DNA of 64,000 nucleotides from Zeugodacus cucurbitae (GCF_028554725.1 NC_071672.1:62001-126000); one strand, 5' to 3'. Counted from the first letter of the stretch, positions 29,322 to 40,908 are shown. The notes: generated by a model not told the origin, from the letters alone. Program-made: numbers and translations.

Positions 29322-32300
29322 TTACATTAACCATAGACAACCAAAAAATTAGGTGTCTTATAGACTCGGGAGCCACCATTAGTGTAATAGGCCCGAATAC
29401 TCTTAATAATTTTGAATTAGAAAGTCTCAAAACCCCAATTTACTTTTCTACAATAAATGGAAGAGATAAAATTACAGATAAAATAATTACACCTTTTCCG
29501 AAAGAGTTTCCTTCATTCGGAACTATATCTTGGAAAGTGGTCAACTTGAAAAACAAAAATTACAACGCGATCATTGGTAGAAACATTTTGAAAGCCTTCA
29601 AAGCAACCATTAACAATGATGATGACTATATAGAAGTAGGCAAAAGAAAATTGTTTTTTGAAAAATATCCTTTTGATGTAAATATATGTCGTTTGTCACA
29701 TATAAATAGAACAGCTATTGAAAATTTAGACTTCTCACATCTAAATAGCGAAGAAAGGGCAGCAATAAGAAAATTAATAATAAAATATGAATCATTATTC
29801 TACAAAGAAGGTGATAATCTTACATTTGCTCACAATGTTCAACACCAAATAGTTACAACAACAAACAATCCAATATACTCAAAAATTTATAGATACCCCA
29901 TAATTCATGAGGAAGAAATATCACGTCAAATAAAAGATATGCTTCAGCAAGGAATAATTACAGAATCTTCGTCTCCCTATAATAGTCCTCTATGGATCGT
30001 ACCCAAAAAAGTCGACGATTCCTCCCAAAAAAAATGGAGAATTGTAATTGATTATCGAAAACTCAATGCAAATACTGTAAGTGATAAATTCCCCATACCT
30101 AATATTGATTCTATTCTTGATAAACTGGGAAGAGCACAATACTTTACTACAATAGATCTCGCAAAGGGTTTCCACCAAATTAAGGTCAAAACAGAAGATC
30201 GAAAGAAAACAGCATTTAGTACCCCTCATGGTCATTTTGAATTTGTCAGAATGCCGTTTGGGCTTAAAAACGCTCCAGCCACTTTCCAAAGGCTGATGAA
30301 CTCAGTTTTGAAAGAACATATTAATAAAATATGTGTGGTATACCTGGATGATATACTTATCTTTAGCACATCTTTAGAAGAGCACTTAAACAGTATAAAA
30401 ATCATATTTAACACTTTATTAAAGGCAGGCTTGAAGATCCAAGTTAATAAATGTAATTTTTTAAGTAAACAAACACAATTTTTGGGTCATACTCTTACTT
30501 CTCAAGGAATTACTCCTAACGATAAAAAAGTAGAAGTAATACAAAAACTGAAATTGCCAACCACTGAAAAACAAATCAAATCATTTTTAGGAGCAACAGG
30601 CTACTATCGGAAATTTATTCGAGATTACGCTAAAGTTGCTTATCCGATGGTTTATTATCTAAAAAAAGATAACAAGATCAATCTAAATGACCCAAATTAC
30701 ATCACATCTTTTGAAAAATTAAAAGAATTAATAACAAAGTATCCAGTTCTACATTATCCAAATTTTAACAAACGATTCAAGCTGACAACGGACGCAAGTA
30801 ATTTTGCATTAGGTGCTGTACTATCCCAAGATGGGCACCCTATTTGTTATGCTTCCAGAACGCTCAATGACCATGAAAAAAACTATTCAGCTATTGAAAA
30901 GGAATTTTTAGCTATTGTTTGGGCGACACAATATTTTAGACCGTATTTGTTTGGTAGGGAATTCGATCTTCAAAGTGATCATCAACCTCTTAAGTGGCTC
31001 CAAGCTAAATATAATGGCAAAGATATAAATCCTCGATTGCAACGTTGGTTAATACAATTAGGTGAATATGACGCCAAAATAGATTATATCAATGGAAAAG
31101 ATAACAAAATTGCAGATTTTCTCAGCAGAATAGATGCTTGCAAAAATGAAATAAATGCTATAAACGAACAAAATGATTTATTTTCCACAATGGCCACTGT
31201 TCACTCTCAAGAAGAGAACGCTAATGATCATATTCCAATTTTGGAAACTATTGTTAACAGATTTAAATCACAAATAATTCTAGTTGAACAAAAAACACAG
31301 GAATTTGAACATATCTTAGGCAACAAACGTATTTATATTGAAAAAAATGATATACCTCTTAATATTGCTGATATAGTTCGAAGACATACTACAAACAGAA
31401 AAACTGCCATTTATTCAGAATTAAGCGATTTTTTGTATAATAAGGTCCAACTTAAGTTAATTGAATTATATGGAAATAATTGCAGTACTAAATTTGTGAA
31501 ATGCTCTTATTTTGCAAAAGACATGGAAAATGAGGAACATGCAATTAAACAAATTGCACTCTACCATACCAAAGAATCTGGTCATGCTGGCATCGTAGAA
31601 AACTATCAAAGTCTGAAACACGTAATATATTTTCCAAATTTACTTTATATAATACATAAAGTAATTAATAATTGTGAAAGATGTAGTGCGGCCAAATATG
31701 ACCGTAATCATGAAATTGTTCATGTAGACACATATATTAATTCTAAACAAGCTTTTATAATGTTTTTAGATAAATTTTCTAAACACGCCGTAAGCTTCTA
31801 CTTAGAAGACAGAAACAGTGTAACCTTAGTAGAAAAATTGCGTTTATACTTATCTCTTTCTGGAAAAATAAATAAATTTGTTTTTGATAATGAATTCAAT
31901 AATACGAATGTTAAGCAATTCTGCAAAGAACAAGAAATTCAAACACATTTCACTAAGCCTAACAGTCATACAGGTAACTCAGATGTAGAACGTCTCAATA
32001 ATACAATTACAGAAAAAATCAGATCACAAAATTTAGAAGAAAAACTTCCTATCAAGGAACAAATGTCTAAGGTAATTCAATTATATAACCACACTTTTCA
32101 CTCCACTATCAAAGATACTCCTCATAACGTCCATTATAATAATGCGAATAAAGACTTAATAAAACAGCGAATTCAATTACAGAAGGAAATAAGAAATAAT
32201 AAACTTAATACAAAGAGAGAAGACTATATTGAAAACAGGAAAATAGGTTTTGTAAAAAATTATAGCAATGTACGACACAAAGAACAACCTAAGTTTAGGA

Positions 32301-32392
32301 AATTCAAATTAGATAACATTCACGAGACGAACATTAAAAGACCACTTAAATTTGCAGACCCTTCTACTAATTATTTTACTGATAATAACTGA
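29288..32392 (+). CDS. pol: LTR element 2 Pol (protease, RT, RNase H, integrase)
   Basis: Pol frame of about 1035 codons, open throughout, in the -1 frame relative to gag and without its own clear start. The protease has LIDSGATISVIG (Asp codon at 29363). Numbering from codon 29537: RT has SPYNSPLWIVPKK, FTTIDLAKGFHQ and VYLDDILIF (YLDD 269-272); RNase H has Asp419, Glu456 and Asp481; the integrase zinc site is His677/His683/Cys713/Cys716; the catalytic acids are Asp731, Asp784 and Glu818, with 33 residues between the last two. The stretch between the last zinc Cys and Asp731 is only 14 residues, shorter than in the errantivirus, which hints at a small deletion. It is intact by reading frame, but its Gag is broken. 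Confidence 0.9.
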   Translation, partial: SRRASESRLPIITLTIDNQKIRCLIDSGATISVIGPNTLNNFELESLKTPIYFSTINGRDKITDKIITPFPKEFPSFGTISWKVVNLKNKNYNAIIGRNILKAFKATINNDDDYIEVGKRKLFFEKYPFDVNICRLSHINRTAIENLDFSHLNSEERAAIRKLIIKYESLFYKEGDNLTFAHNVQHQIVTTTNNPIYSKIYRYPIIHEEEISRQIKDMLQQGIITESSSPYNSPLWIVPKKVDDSSQKKWRIVIDYRKLNANTVSDKFPIPNIDSILDKLGRAQYFTTIDLAKGFHQIKVKTEDRKKTAFSTPHGHFEFVRMPFGLKNAPATFQRLMNSVLKEHINKICVVYLDDILIFSTSLEEHLNSIKIIFNTLLKAGLKIQVNKCNFLSKQTQFLGHTLTSQGITPNDKKVEVIQKLKLPTTEKQIKSFLGATGYYRKFIRDYAKVAYPMVYYLKKDNKINLNDPNYITSFEKLKELITKYPVLHYPNFNKRFKLTTDASNFALGAVLSQDGHPICYASRTLNDHEKNYSAIEKEFLAIVWATQYFRPYLFGREFDLQSDHQPLKWLQAKYNGKDINPRLQRWLIQLGEYDAKIDYINGKDNKIADFLSRIDACKNEINAINEQNDLFSTMATVHSQEENANDHIPILETIVNRFKSQIILVEQKTQEFEHILGNKRIYIEKNDIPLNIADIVRRHTTNRKTAIYSELSDFLYNKVQLKLIELYGNNCSTKFVKCSYFAKDMENEEHAIKQIALYHTKESGHAGIVENYQSLKHVIYFPNLLYIIHKVINNCERCSAAKYDRNHEIVHVDTYINSKQAFIMFLDKFSKHAVSFYLEDRNSVTLVEKLRLYLSLSGKINKFVFDNEFNNTNVKQFCKEQEIQTHFTKPNSHTGNSDVERLNNTITEKIRSQNLEEKLPIKEQMSKVIQLYNHTFHSTIKDTPHNVHYNNANKDLIKQRIQLQKEIRNNKLNTKREDYIENRKIGFVKNYSNVRHKEQPKFRKFKLDNIHETNIKRPLKFADPSTNYFTDNN

Positions 32393-32891
32393 CACCAACA
32401 GGACTGAACTCACCTGACATATTTATCTATACTACAATGTTATTTATACCATAAGCGTATAAGCGTTAAATTGATTACAACTATTGGAAATGTACAATTA
32501 TATAAAAACAACAACAGCTATTGAAAATGTAAAAAAAAAAAAAATAAAACGCTGAACCTGACATTGAATTACATTAAATTTATTTGCTTATACTATAATA
32601 TTGCAATAACATTAAACTTATTACACCCACTGTTACTTACATTTATATCTTAAAAAAAAAAGAGGGGAGGAGTAATGTTCCGCACCCTAATAATATATCA
32701 CATATATATGAACATTTTCTGTTATTAAATTACACACCATAAGTGACTTATTACAGCTACTGTCATTACTTATATAAAAAAAAAAAAATATTATATGTAA
32801 ATATATAAGAACATTTTAGATACTCATTCAATTTAAATTAAACATTAAGCTATTACGAGATCCGGGAGAATCTCGAATCTAAGAGGGGAGG
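32393..32891 (+). other. LTR element 2 3' noncoding region
   Basis: AT-rich, with A-runs and no env. A polypurine tract with an LTR-like start (AGAGGGGAGG then AGTAATGTTCCGCACCC) occurs at 32661-32687. The true tract and LTR start follow 221 bases later. Confidence 0.8.
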
Positions 32892-33242
32892 AGTTATGTT
32901 CCGTACCCAAATTTAAACAGATCATACTCATATTGTAAACATACTATTATAATAAGCACACTTAATAATAATAAACACACTTCAATCCCACATTCCAAAA
33001 CTTCCCACATTCCTATACACATTACACATATCCTAACTTCCATATCCACACTTTTCCCAGGCACTCACTTCCCACAATCCACTTAGCATATTTGAAGTTA
33101 CCGACTTACTTTGATGATCTATTCATTCATAGTCAGTCTTAAGATTGGATCAGAATAAAAATTATAACCAGGAGAATTTCATTTATTTGGTTTTATTTAA
33201 AACTCTGTAGAATCAACCTAAGTTGAGTCTAGAAACTTTAGT
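32892..33242 (+). repeat. LTR element 2, 3' LTR
   Basis: 351 bp, preceded by AAGAGGGGAGG. AATAAA at 33154-33159. It lacks the 24-bp duplication of the 5' copy and has T for C in CATTTATTTGG and in AACATACTA. Confidence 0.93.
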
Positions 33243-33865
33243 CGCGCGGTGTTTATTTATGCAGTACAGTATTTTGCCGTTCATTGCATTCATGTTAGGA
33301 CGAAAGGCTTTCAAAAAGGTAGAAGTGCTAGCTTTTGAATTGGTCGTCAAATGATTCTCTTCGTTGTTCGAATGTCCACCACACGTATTTTAGAGTCCTT
33401 CCGTGGTATACAGTTATCTTCATGGATGATGACCATTGAGTTGTTTTTGATGTTTGGTTGTTCCGACTGTTTAATGCTTGTGATTTGATTCCATTTGTGT
33501 AAGTTTCATATTTCAACTTAAAATCTTCGCTCTGGGAGTGCTCTTAGTGCACTACTAATGATAAAATGTCCCGGTGTTAATGCTATCCTATAAGTGAGTA
33601 CCCGAATTAACGAAAAACTCGATGTAACGAACAGGCCTGGCAATTAATGTGTTCGTTATTTCGGAAACTACTTTACTACCACAAAGTATGTACACTACCA
33701 TGAGTAAGAACTACCACAAAATACGTACACTACAAAAACAACAACAAAAGAAAAAAGAATAACAAAAGGAAAAAAACAACAAAAACAACAACAACTATAA
33801 AAACAATCAGGAGTAAGGTACTACCCAGAGAGTATGTACACTACCAGGAGTAAGTACTACTCCTG
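33243..33865. repeat. Satellite between LTR element 2 and Harbinger
   Basis: Starts with the CGCG duplication and GCGGTGTTTATTTATG, skips part of the usual monomer (GTTAGGACGAAAGGC joins distant motifs at about 33296-33305), then runs to the palindromic minisatellite end CTACTCCTG where the Harbinger inserted. Confidence 0.85.
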
Positions 33866-34080
33866 GGGGGTTACTCTGTAAGGCGTTGCGCAAGTGAAAA
33901 TGCTCGTTAATGAAAAAAAGCAACTCTGTAAGGCGACAAGCGAATTCGAAATTGCGTTTTGCGCATTTATTTTTACCCCTTCGCAATGGCAGCACTCTGT
34001 ATTGCGTAAACGACTGTCAAATCTGTGCGTTTAACGAGTTTTTGATTCGATATCAAAATAGCAAACGCAACGGACAAAAA

Positions 34081-34957
34081 ATGTAAGTATATAAAGCAAA
34101 TTTGTAGTTTTAATTTAAAAAAATAATTTTTTAACAGGGAAAATTCTAAAAATAAACAAACAAACCCAACACAATTCGAAATTTTAATAAATTACATGAA
34201 AACACATTCGGAACTTTCCAAAGGACAGCTGAAAACTGTGGACGCGAAAAATGCTGCAAATAATTTATGGAAAGAGTTGGTATGTGACCTTAATGCTGCA
34301 GGGCCACCATCACGCGATGTCTTAAAATGGAAAAAGGTAAAAAAGATTAATTATAAATGATTGTTGAAGCACATACTAATTAATTATTTCAAGGTTTGGT
34401 CGGATTATAAAACCCATTTAAAAGCAAAAATGCGGCGGAACAAACTAAGCATCTCTGGAACTGGTGGTGGTCCTTCAAGTCATTGCTCCTTAACACCGTT
34501 GGAGGAGCAGGTTAGTGAGCTTCTGGCAATGGAAATATCCGTCAGTGGAATAAGTGGCACTTTAGAATTTGGTGCAGCACAGTTAACGCAACCAAGTGAG
34601 TCAGACATCACAACCGACGAATTCCGACAGAATGAACCAACGCCAGTGGATGAAATGCCACATTGTTCACGTCGAAGAGTCGCTCCGCAAAAGAAAGATA
34701 GCCTTTTAAATAAGCAGGTGGATAACCAAATCTCATATCACAAAGGTTCATTAAAAGTGTTGTCTGAAATTAATGAAAACCTAAAGGTGATTTCAAAATG
34801 TATGAGAAAAAAACAAAAAATGAGTAAAAGGAAATATAAATTGGCTGTTGAAAAATTCGAACACAAAAAAAGGATTGATTTGGACAAAACAAAACTAAAA
34901 TTTGCAACATTAGAACTAAAAAAGCAAATGCTAGACATTAAACGGTCCGACCAATAA
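34081..34957 (+). CDS. Harbinger Myb/SANT-like DNA-binding protein, about 254 aa, 3 exons
   Basis: The partner protein that, in known Harbinger elements, helps the transposase reach the nucleus and the TIRs. Proposed exons: 34081-34082 (AT of the start codon), 34138-34336, 34394-34957, with introns GTAAGT...ACAG and GTAAAA...CAAG. The first intron splits the ATG. Exon 2 plus the start of exon 3 encode a zeste-type Myb domain (FEILINYMKTH, LWKELVCDLNAAGPPSRD, WKKVWSDYKTHLKAK), which becomes continuous only when intron 2 is removed. The rest is a variable linker and a basic, Lys-rich C-terminal coiled coil. AATAAA at 34953-34958 overlaps the stop. The tiny first coding exon is the least certain part. 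Confidence 0.82.
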
Positions 34958-35220
34958 AAATATGGTATTTTAGTTATTGACATTGAAGTCTGTTACTTAT
35001 TTTTTAATACTTACTGATAATTATTTATTTATTATATTAATAGTTTAAATGAATTGTTTTGATTTAAAAACTTTTTTTTACTTTTTATTACATATATAAT
35101 ACTTACATATATAGATATGTATACACATGTGCAAGATATATCAATGATATATATATTAATTAATAATTAATGGAAATGTGAAAAATTAAAAAGTTTACTT
35201 CATTAAATAGTGCTATATGT
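34958..35220. other. Convergent 3' region inside the Harbinger
   Basis: 263 bp of AT-rich sequence between the two stop codons, with a TATATA-rich stretch (35093-35160). No ORF or structure of note. Confidence 0.7.
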
Positions 35221-36500
35221 TTATAAAGTAATCATACTGTTTTTTATTTGATCCCTTAAACGTTTAGCAATATTGGTTTCATTTGTATTTCCTATGGTTT
35301 CAGTATAACTAGCATCGACTTTTTCAACTTCTATTGCTATATTGGCAGGTGATTCCACATTAAAAATAGTGCAAATATTATGAAGAGCACAACATACGTT
35401 CAAAATTTGCACTATTTTTTCTGGGGCATAATGTAGTTCTCTAGCAGCTAAAAGGCATCTAAACCGCGCTTTTAATACTCCAAATACTCGTTCGATAAGG
35501 GATCTGGCTTTTGAAAATTTGTAGTTGTAGTAACTTTCAGCAGAGTTTTCAGCAGCATTTCTGTATGGAGTTAAAAGCCATGGCTCAAGCGGATATCCAG
35601 AGTCGCCTATAAGAAAAAAATTAAGTTATCAAAATAATTGATGCATATTATAGCTAACGAGTAAAATTAAAGAATGTGTATATGCTCACCAAGAATGCGA
35701 ATTCCTATTTCTCCATTCACATAGTTGGTTTGTAAATATTGGCGCTCGCTTGACAAATTCCACACATGTGAATCATGACACGCCCCAGCAAACCGACCGT
35801 TAACGGCTTTTATCATCATCTTATGATCACATATCTAGGTTTTGGAAACAGTATTTATAAAAAACAAATATAAATTAAAACAACAATTGTCTTACCACCA
35901 TAGCGTTTATACTATGCTTTAATTTCCTATTGAAATATAAATGCTCATTAACTGCCGGACGTATCATTTGGATGTGAGTACCATCCACCACTCCAATTAC
36001 TCCTGGAATTCCAGACACTGAGTAAAAAGTTCGTTTCGCTTCATTTTTCTCCTCTGAAGACATTGCAAAAGTTATGTGTTTTGGACACAGCACTTTCTCA
36101 ATTGCTTTACAAACTTCAAACACACAACGCGAAACAGTTTGTTGAGCTAGTCCTGTATGGTGATCTTGTCCAATTTGCTGTTGATAGCCTCCTTGCGCCA
36201 AAAATTTTAAAGTTGCCGCTAATTTCACAATTTCGGGTATTCCTGTGGACCTGCGTGGAGTTTTTAGCTCACTACTTGTGCTATCCAACACATATTTCAA
36301 TGAATCCTTGCTTAAGCGAAAGTTTTGCACAAAACTATTTACGAGTAGAAGCACAAACAATTTTAAATAATTGCATTACACTTTATCATTCAAACTTACC
36401 TTTTTTCACTAAGACTCATCACATTAGAATTGTCTCTAATAATTTTCCGCTCAACTCGTTCATTTTTTGAGTTTTCCTCCCATAACACAACGGAATCCAT
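35221..36500 (-). CDS. Harbinger transposase (HARBI1-like DDE nuclease), about 356 aa, 4 exons
   Basis: The nuclease that cuts and joins the element ends. Proposed minus-strand exons: 36500-36400, 36334-35896, 35834-35690, 35606-35221. Their lengths sum to 1071 nt, exactly 357 codons including the stop, and all introns are GT-AG on the minus strand. The first Asp is in GVVDGTHIQMI (exon 2), the second in GDSGYPLEPWLL (exon 4, formed across the last intron), and the catalytic Glu in SLIERVFGVLKARFRCL. An N-terminal helix-turn-helix-like part (LAATLKFLAQGGYQQQIGQ, SRCVFEVCKAIEKV) precedes them. The DDE_Tnp_4 order and length match an intact family member. No premature stop is seen. Confidence 0.88.
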
Positions 36501-36788
36501 ATTCACAGCTTTTTTATTGATTTAAAAATACTTTTATTTATAAAACAATTCAAATTTAAATATGTTTGACTGTCAATTTTCTACACTTCTTCACTTTTCT
36601 GTTATTTATTTTGTTTTCATTCTCCTTCGTTTCGGTCAGTAATGTCAACTATACTGGAGATATGTCAACTCGAAAACAGTGCAACACTGTTTACAATGCA
36701 AAAGTGTTACAGAGTACCGATTGCCCTTCGCAACGCAATTCACTTTCGCAACGCATTGCTATTCGTAACGCCTTACAGAGTAACCCCC

Positions 36789-39460
36789 CTGGTAGTTGTA
36801 CGCGCGGTGTTTATTTATGCAAAATAGTATTTTGCCGATCATTGCATTCATGTTAGGACATGAGCTGCAGTGTAATTGTTATGAATTGGTCGTCGAACGC
36901 TTCTCTTCGTTGTTCGAATGTCCACCACACGTATTTTAGAGTCCTTCTGTGGTATACCAGTAGTAAGTACTACCAGAAAGTATGTAAACTACCATGAGTA
37001 AGAACTACCACAAAATACGTACACTACGAAAACAACCACAACAAAAGAAAAAAAAGAATAACAAAAGGCAAAAAACAACAACAACTATAAAAACAATCAG
37101 GAGTAAGGTACTACCCAGAGAGTATGTACACTACCAGGAGTAAGTACTACAAAAACAACAACAACAAAAGAAAAAAGGAATAACAAAAGGAAAAAACGAC
37201 AACAACTATAAAAACAATCAGGAGTAAGGTACTACCCAGAGAGTATGTACACTACCAGGAGTAAGTACTACCTAGGGATTATGTACACTACCAGGAGTAA
37301 GTACTACGAAACCGAAAGAATATGAAGAATACATAAAATAAAATAAAATAGTTGTACGCGCGGTGTTTATTTATGCAGTATAGTATTTTGCCGTTCATTG
37401 CATTCATGTTAGGACATGAGCTGCAGTGTAATTGTGCGCTTTGTGTGTATGTTTTGTTGTTGTGTAAAGATAATGCAATTTGGTGTACATGGCATAGCTG
37501 GTGAACGTATTCGTTGATTGAAGGAGGCGAGTATGTTGAATTGTGTTGGATTTGTTTTTAAATATGATTTGTTTAAAATGGAAAAAAAAAAAACAAAAAC
37601 AAAGTGTAAAGAGAATTTAGTGTGCATTGCATAGCTGTTGAACGTATTCGTTGATTGATGGAGGCGAGTATGTTGAATAGTGTGTGATTTTTGGTCGAAA
37701 GGCTTTCAAAAAGGTAGAAGTGCTAGCTTTTGAATTGGTCGTCAAATGATTCTCTTCGTTGTTCGAATGTCCACCACACGTATTTTAGAGTCCTTCCGTG
37801 GTATACAGTTATCTTCATGGATGATGACCATTGAGTTGTTTTTGATGTTTGGTTGTTCCGACTGTTTAATGCTTGTGATTTGATTCCATTTGTGTAAGTT
37901 TCATATTTCAACTTAAAATCTTCGCTCTGGGAGTGCTCTTAGTCACTACTAATGATAAAATGTCCCGGTGTTAATGCTATCCTTTAAATGAGTACCCGAA
38001 TTAACAAAAAACTCGATGTAACGAACAGGCCTGGCAATTAATGTGTTCGTTATTTCGGAAAACTACTTTACTACCACAAAGTATGTATTCTACCAGGAGT
38101 AAGTACTACCAGAAAGTATGTACACTACTAGATGTAAGTACTACCTAGTAAGTATAAAACACTATCATGAGTAAGAACTACCACAAAATACGTACACTAC
38201 AAAAACAACAACAAAAGAAAAAAGAATAACAAAAGGAAAAAAACAACAACAACTATGAAAACAATCAGGAGTAAGGTACTACCCAGAGAGTATGTACACT
38301 ACCAGGAGTAAGTACTACCTAGAGATTATGTACGCTACCAGGAGTATGTACTACGAAACCGAAAGAATATGAAGAATACATAAAATAAAATAAAATAGTT
38401 GTACGCGCGGTGTTTATTTATGCAGTATAGTATTTTGCCGTTCATTGCATTCATGTTAGGACATGAGCTGCAGTGTAATTGTGCGCTTTGTGTGTATGTT
38501 TTGTTGTTGAGTAAAGATAATGCAATTTGGTGTACATGGCATAGCTGGTGAACGTATTTGTTGATTGAAGGAGGCGAGTATGTTGAATTGTGTTTGATTT
38601 GTTTTTAAATATGATTTGTTTAAAATAGAAAAAAAAAACAAAAACAAAGTGTAAAGAGAATTTAGTGTGCATTGCATAGCTGTTGAACGTATTCATTGCT
38701 TGAAGGAGGCGAGTATTGTTGATTGAAGGAGGCGAGTATGTTGAATTGTGTTTGATTTGTTTTTAAATATGATTTGTTTAAAATAAATCAAAAACAAAAA
38801 CAAAGTGTAAAGAGAATTTAGTGTGCATTGCATAGCTGTTGAACGTATTCGTTGATTGATGGAGGCGAGTATGTTGAATTGTGTTTGATTTTTGGTCGAA
38901 AGGCTTTCAAAAAGTTAGAAGTGCTAGCTTTTGAATTGGTCGTCAAATGATTCCCTTCGTTGTTCGAATGTCCACCACACGTATTTTAGAGTCCTTCCGT
39001 GGTATACAGTTATCTTCATGGATGATGACCATTGAGTTGTTTTTGATGTTTGGTTGTTCCGACTGTTTAATGCTTGTGATTTGATTCCATTTGTGTAAGT
39101 TTCATATTTCAACTGAAAATCTTCGCTCTGGGAGTGCTCTTAGTGCACTACTAATGATAAAATGTCCCGGTGTTAATGCTATCCTATAAGTGAGTACCCG
39201 AATTAACGAAAAATTCGATGTAACGAACAGGCCTAGCAATTAATGTGTTCGTTATTTCGGAAAACTACTTTACTACCACAAAGTATGTACTCTACCAGGA
39301 GTAAGTACTACCAGAAAGTATGTACACTACTAGATGTAAGTACTACCTAGTAAGTATAAAACACTACCATGAGTAAGAACTACCACAAAATACGTACACT
39401 ACAAAAACAACAACAAAAGAAAAAAGAATAACAAAAGGAAAAAAAAACAACAACAACTAT
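36789..39460. repeat. Array II satellite
   Basis: Monomers of about 1.2 kb, with conserved blocks at about 37689 and 38890. They carry the same GGCGAGTATGTTGAAT blocks, the CTGCAGTGTAATTGTGCGC block and GTACACTACCAGGAGTAAGT minisatellites as array I, but no P/hAT-like element. No gene. Confidence 0.9.
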
Positions 39461-40908
39461 AACAAGTAAGGAAGGGCTAAGTTCGGGTGTAACCGAACAT
39501 TTTATACTCTCGCAATTTATTGATGTAATTTTATAAAGACAACACAATTCGACCCATATATTCGGCATAAAGTTCAATAGAATAACGAAAATCATCATAA
39601 ATAGTATATGGGGACTGAGGTAATTCCTAAACCGATTTCACTCGTTTTCACCACCAAGATACAACGTATCGAAGACTATACGCTCACTTAATTTAATATT
39701 ACTTATAATTAGGTATATGGGATCTGGGGGAAGTTATGACCCAATTTTTACCATTTCAGGTACAGAGAGAAACTGTTATAAGAAAAAAATTCAGAGGGAA
39801 TGAATTACATTAAAATATCTGAGGGATTTACCTATATTTTCGGTGAAAAATTAACCTTAGGCACTGAGTTCTTCATGTTTGATATCAGGGGCCTTGAAAA
39901 GTCATGGTTCGATTTTGACAATTTTTCCACAAGTGATGTCACAGCTCAAATACAGTATTTGTGTAAAGTTTTATTCCGCTAGCTTCATTGGTTCCTTATG
40001 AATACATTATAAAGTGAACGAATCAGATGGAATTCAAAATTGGGTTATATGGGAAGTAGACGTAGTTGTGAACCGATTTCGCCCATATTCCACCTGTGTC
40101 ATCAGGGTGTCAAGAAAGTGTTATGTACCGAATTTCATTGAAATCGGTCGAATAGTTCTTGAGATATGGTTTTTGACCCATAAGTGGGCGACGCCACGCC
40201 CATTTTCCATTTTGTAAAAAAATCTCAGTGCAGCTTTCTTCTGCCTTTTCTTATGTAAAATTTGGTGTTTCTGACGTTTTTCGTTAGGGAGTTAACCCAC
40301 TTTTAGTAATTTTCAACCTAACCTTTGTATGGGAGGTGGGCGTGGTTATTATCCGATTTCTTTCATTTTTGGACTGTATAAGGAAATGGCTAAAAGAAAC
40401 GACTGCAGAAAGTTTGGCTTATATAGCTTTATTGGTTTGCGAGTTATATACAAAAAACCTATTTGGGGGCGGGGTCACGCCCACTTTTCCAAAAAAATTA
40501 CATGCAAATGTGCCCCTCCCTAATGGGATCCTATGTTCCAAATTTCATTTTCATAACTTTATTTATGGCTTAGTTATGACACTGTATAGGTTTTCGGTTT
40601 CCTCCATTTTGTGGGCGTGGCAGTGGACCGATTTTGCCCATTTTCGAAAGCAACCTCCTCAGTGCCAAGGAACATGTGTTCCAAGTTTCATTAAGATGTC
40701 TTAATTTTTACTCAAGTTATCGCTTGCACGGACAGACGGACAGACGGACAGACGGACGGACAGACATCCGGATTTGAAATCTACTCGTCATCCTGATCAT
40801 TTATGTATATATAACCCCATATCTAACTCTTATATTTCTTGGTGACACAAACAACCGTTATGTGAACAAAACTATGATACTCTGTGCAACAGGTTGCGAG
40901 AGTATAAA
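39461..40908. mobile_element. Element R copy 2 (junctions L2/R1)
   Basis: Left flank AACAACAACTAT, right flank ACAAAGTGTAAAGAG. Near-identical to copy 3. The internal plus-strand open frames are shared by all copies but show no recognisable protein. Confidence 0.82.

Larger units (their letters stand above)
27545..33242 (+). mobile_element. Gypsy-type LTR retrotransposon 2, no env, gag defective
   Basis: 5.7 kb. It has a 375-bp 5' LTR and a 351-bp 3' LTR, a TGGCGCAGTCGG primer site, a broken gag, an open pol, a noncoding 3' region and a polypurine tract (AAGAGGGGAGG). It is flanked by CGCG (27541-27544 and 33243-33246). The LTRs differ by two visible substitutions and a 24-bp tandem duplication present only in the 5' LTR. 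Confidence 0.93.
33866..36788. mobile_element. PIF/Harbinger DNA transposon, 2923 bp, apparently complete
   Basis: TIRs GGGGGTTACTCTGTAAGGCG / CGCCTTACAGAGTAACCCCC (about 25 bp with one later mismatch), flanked by the 3-bp duplication CTG (33863-33865 and 36789-36791). Sister monomers (12266) show the empty site CTACTCCTGGTAG. Two convergent spliced genes lie inside: a Myb/SANT-like protein (+) and a DDE nuclease (-). Both can be read without lesions. A 3-bp duplication, paired genes and the DDE type together identify the superfamily. Confidence 0.94.

Noticed and set aside
36063..36470. 135-codon plus-strand frame in the Harbinger
   Set aside because: It is antisense to the transposase exons on the minus strand.
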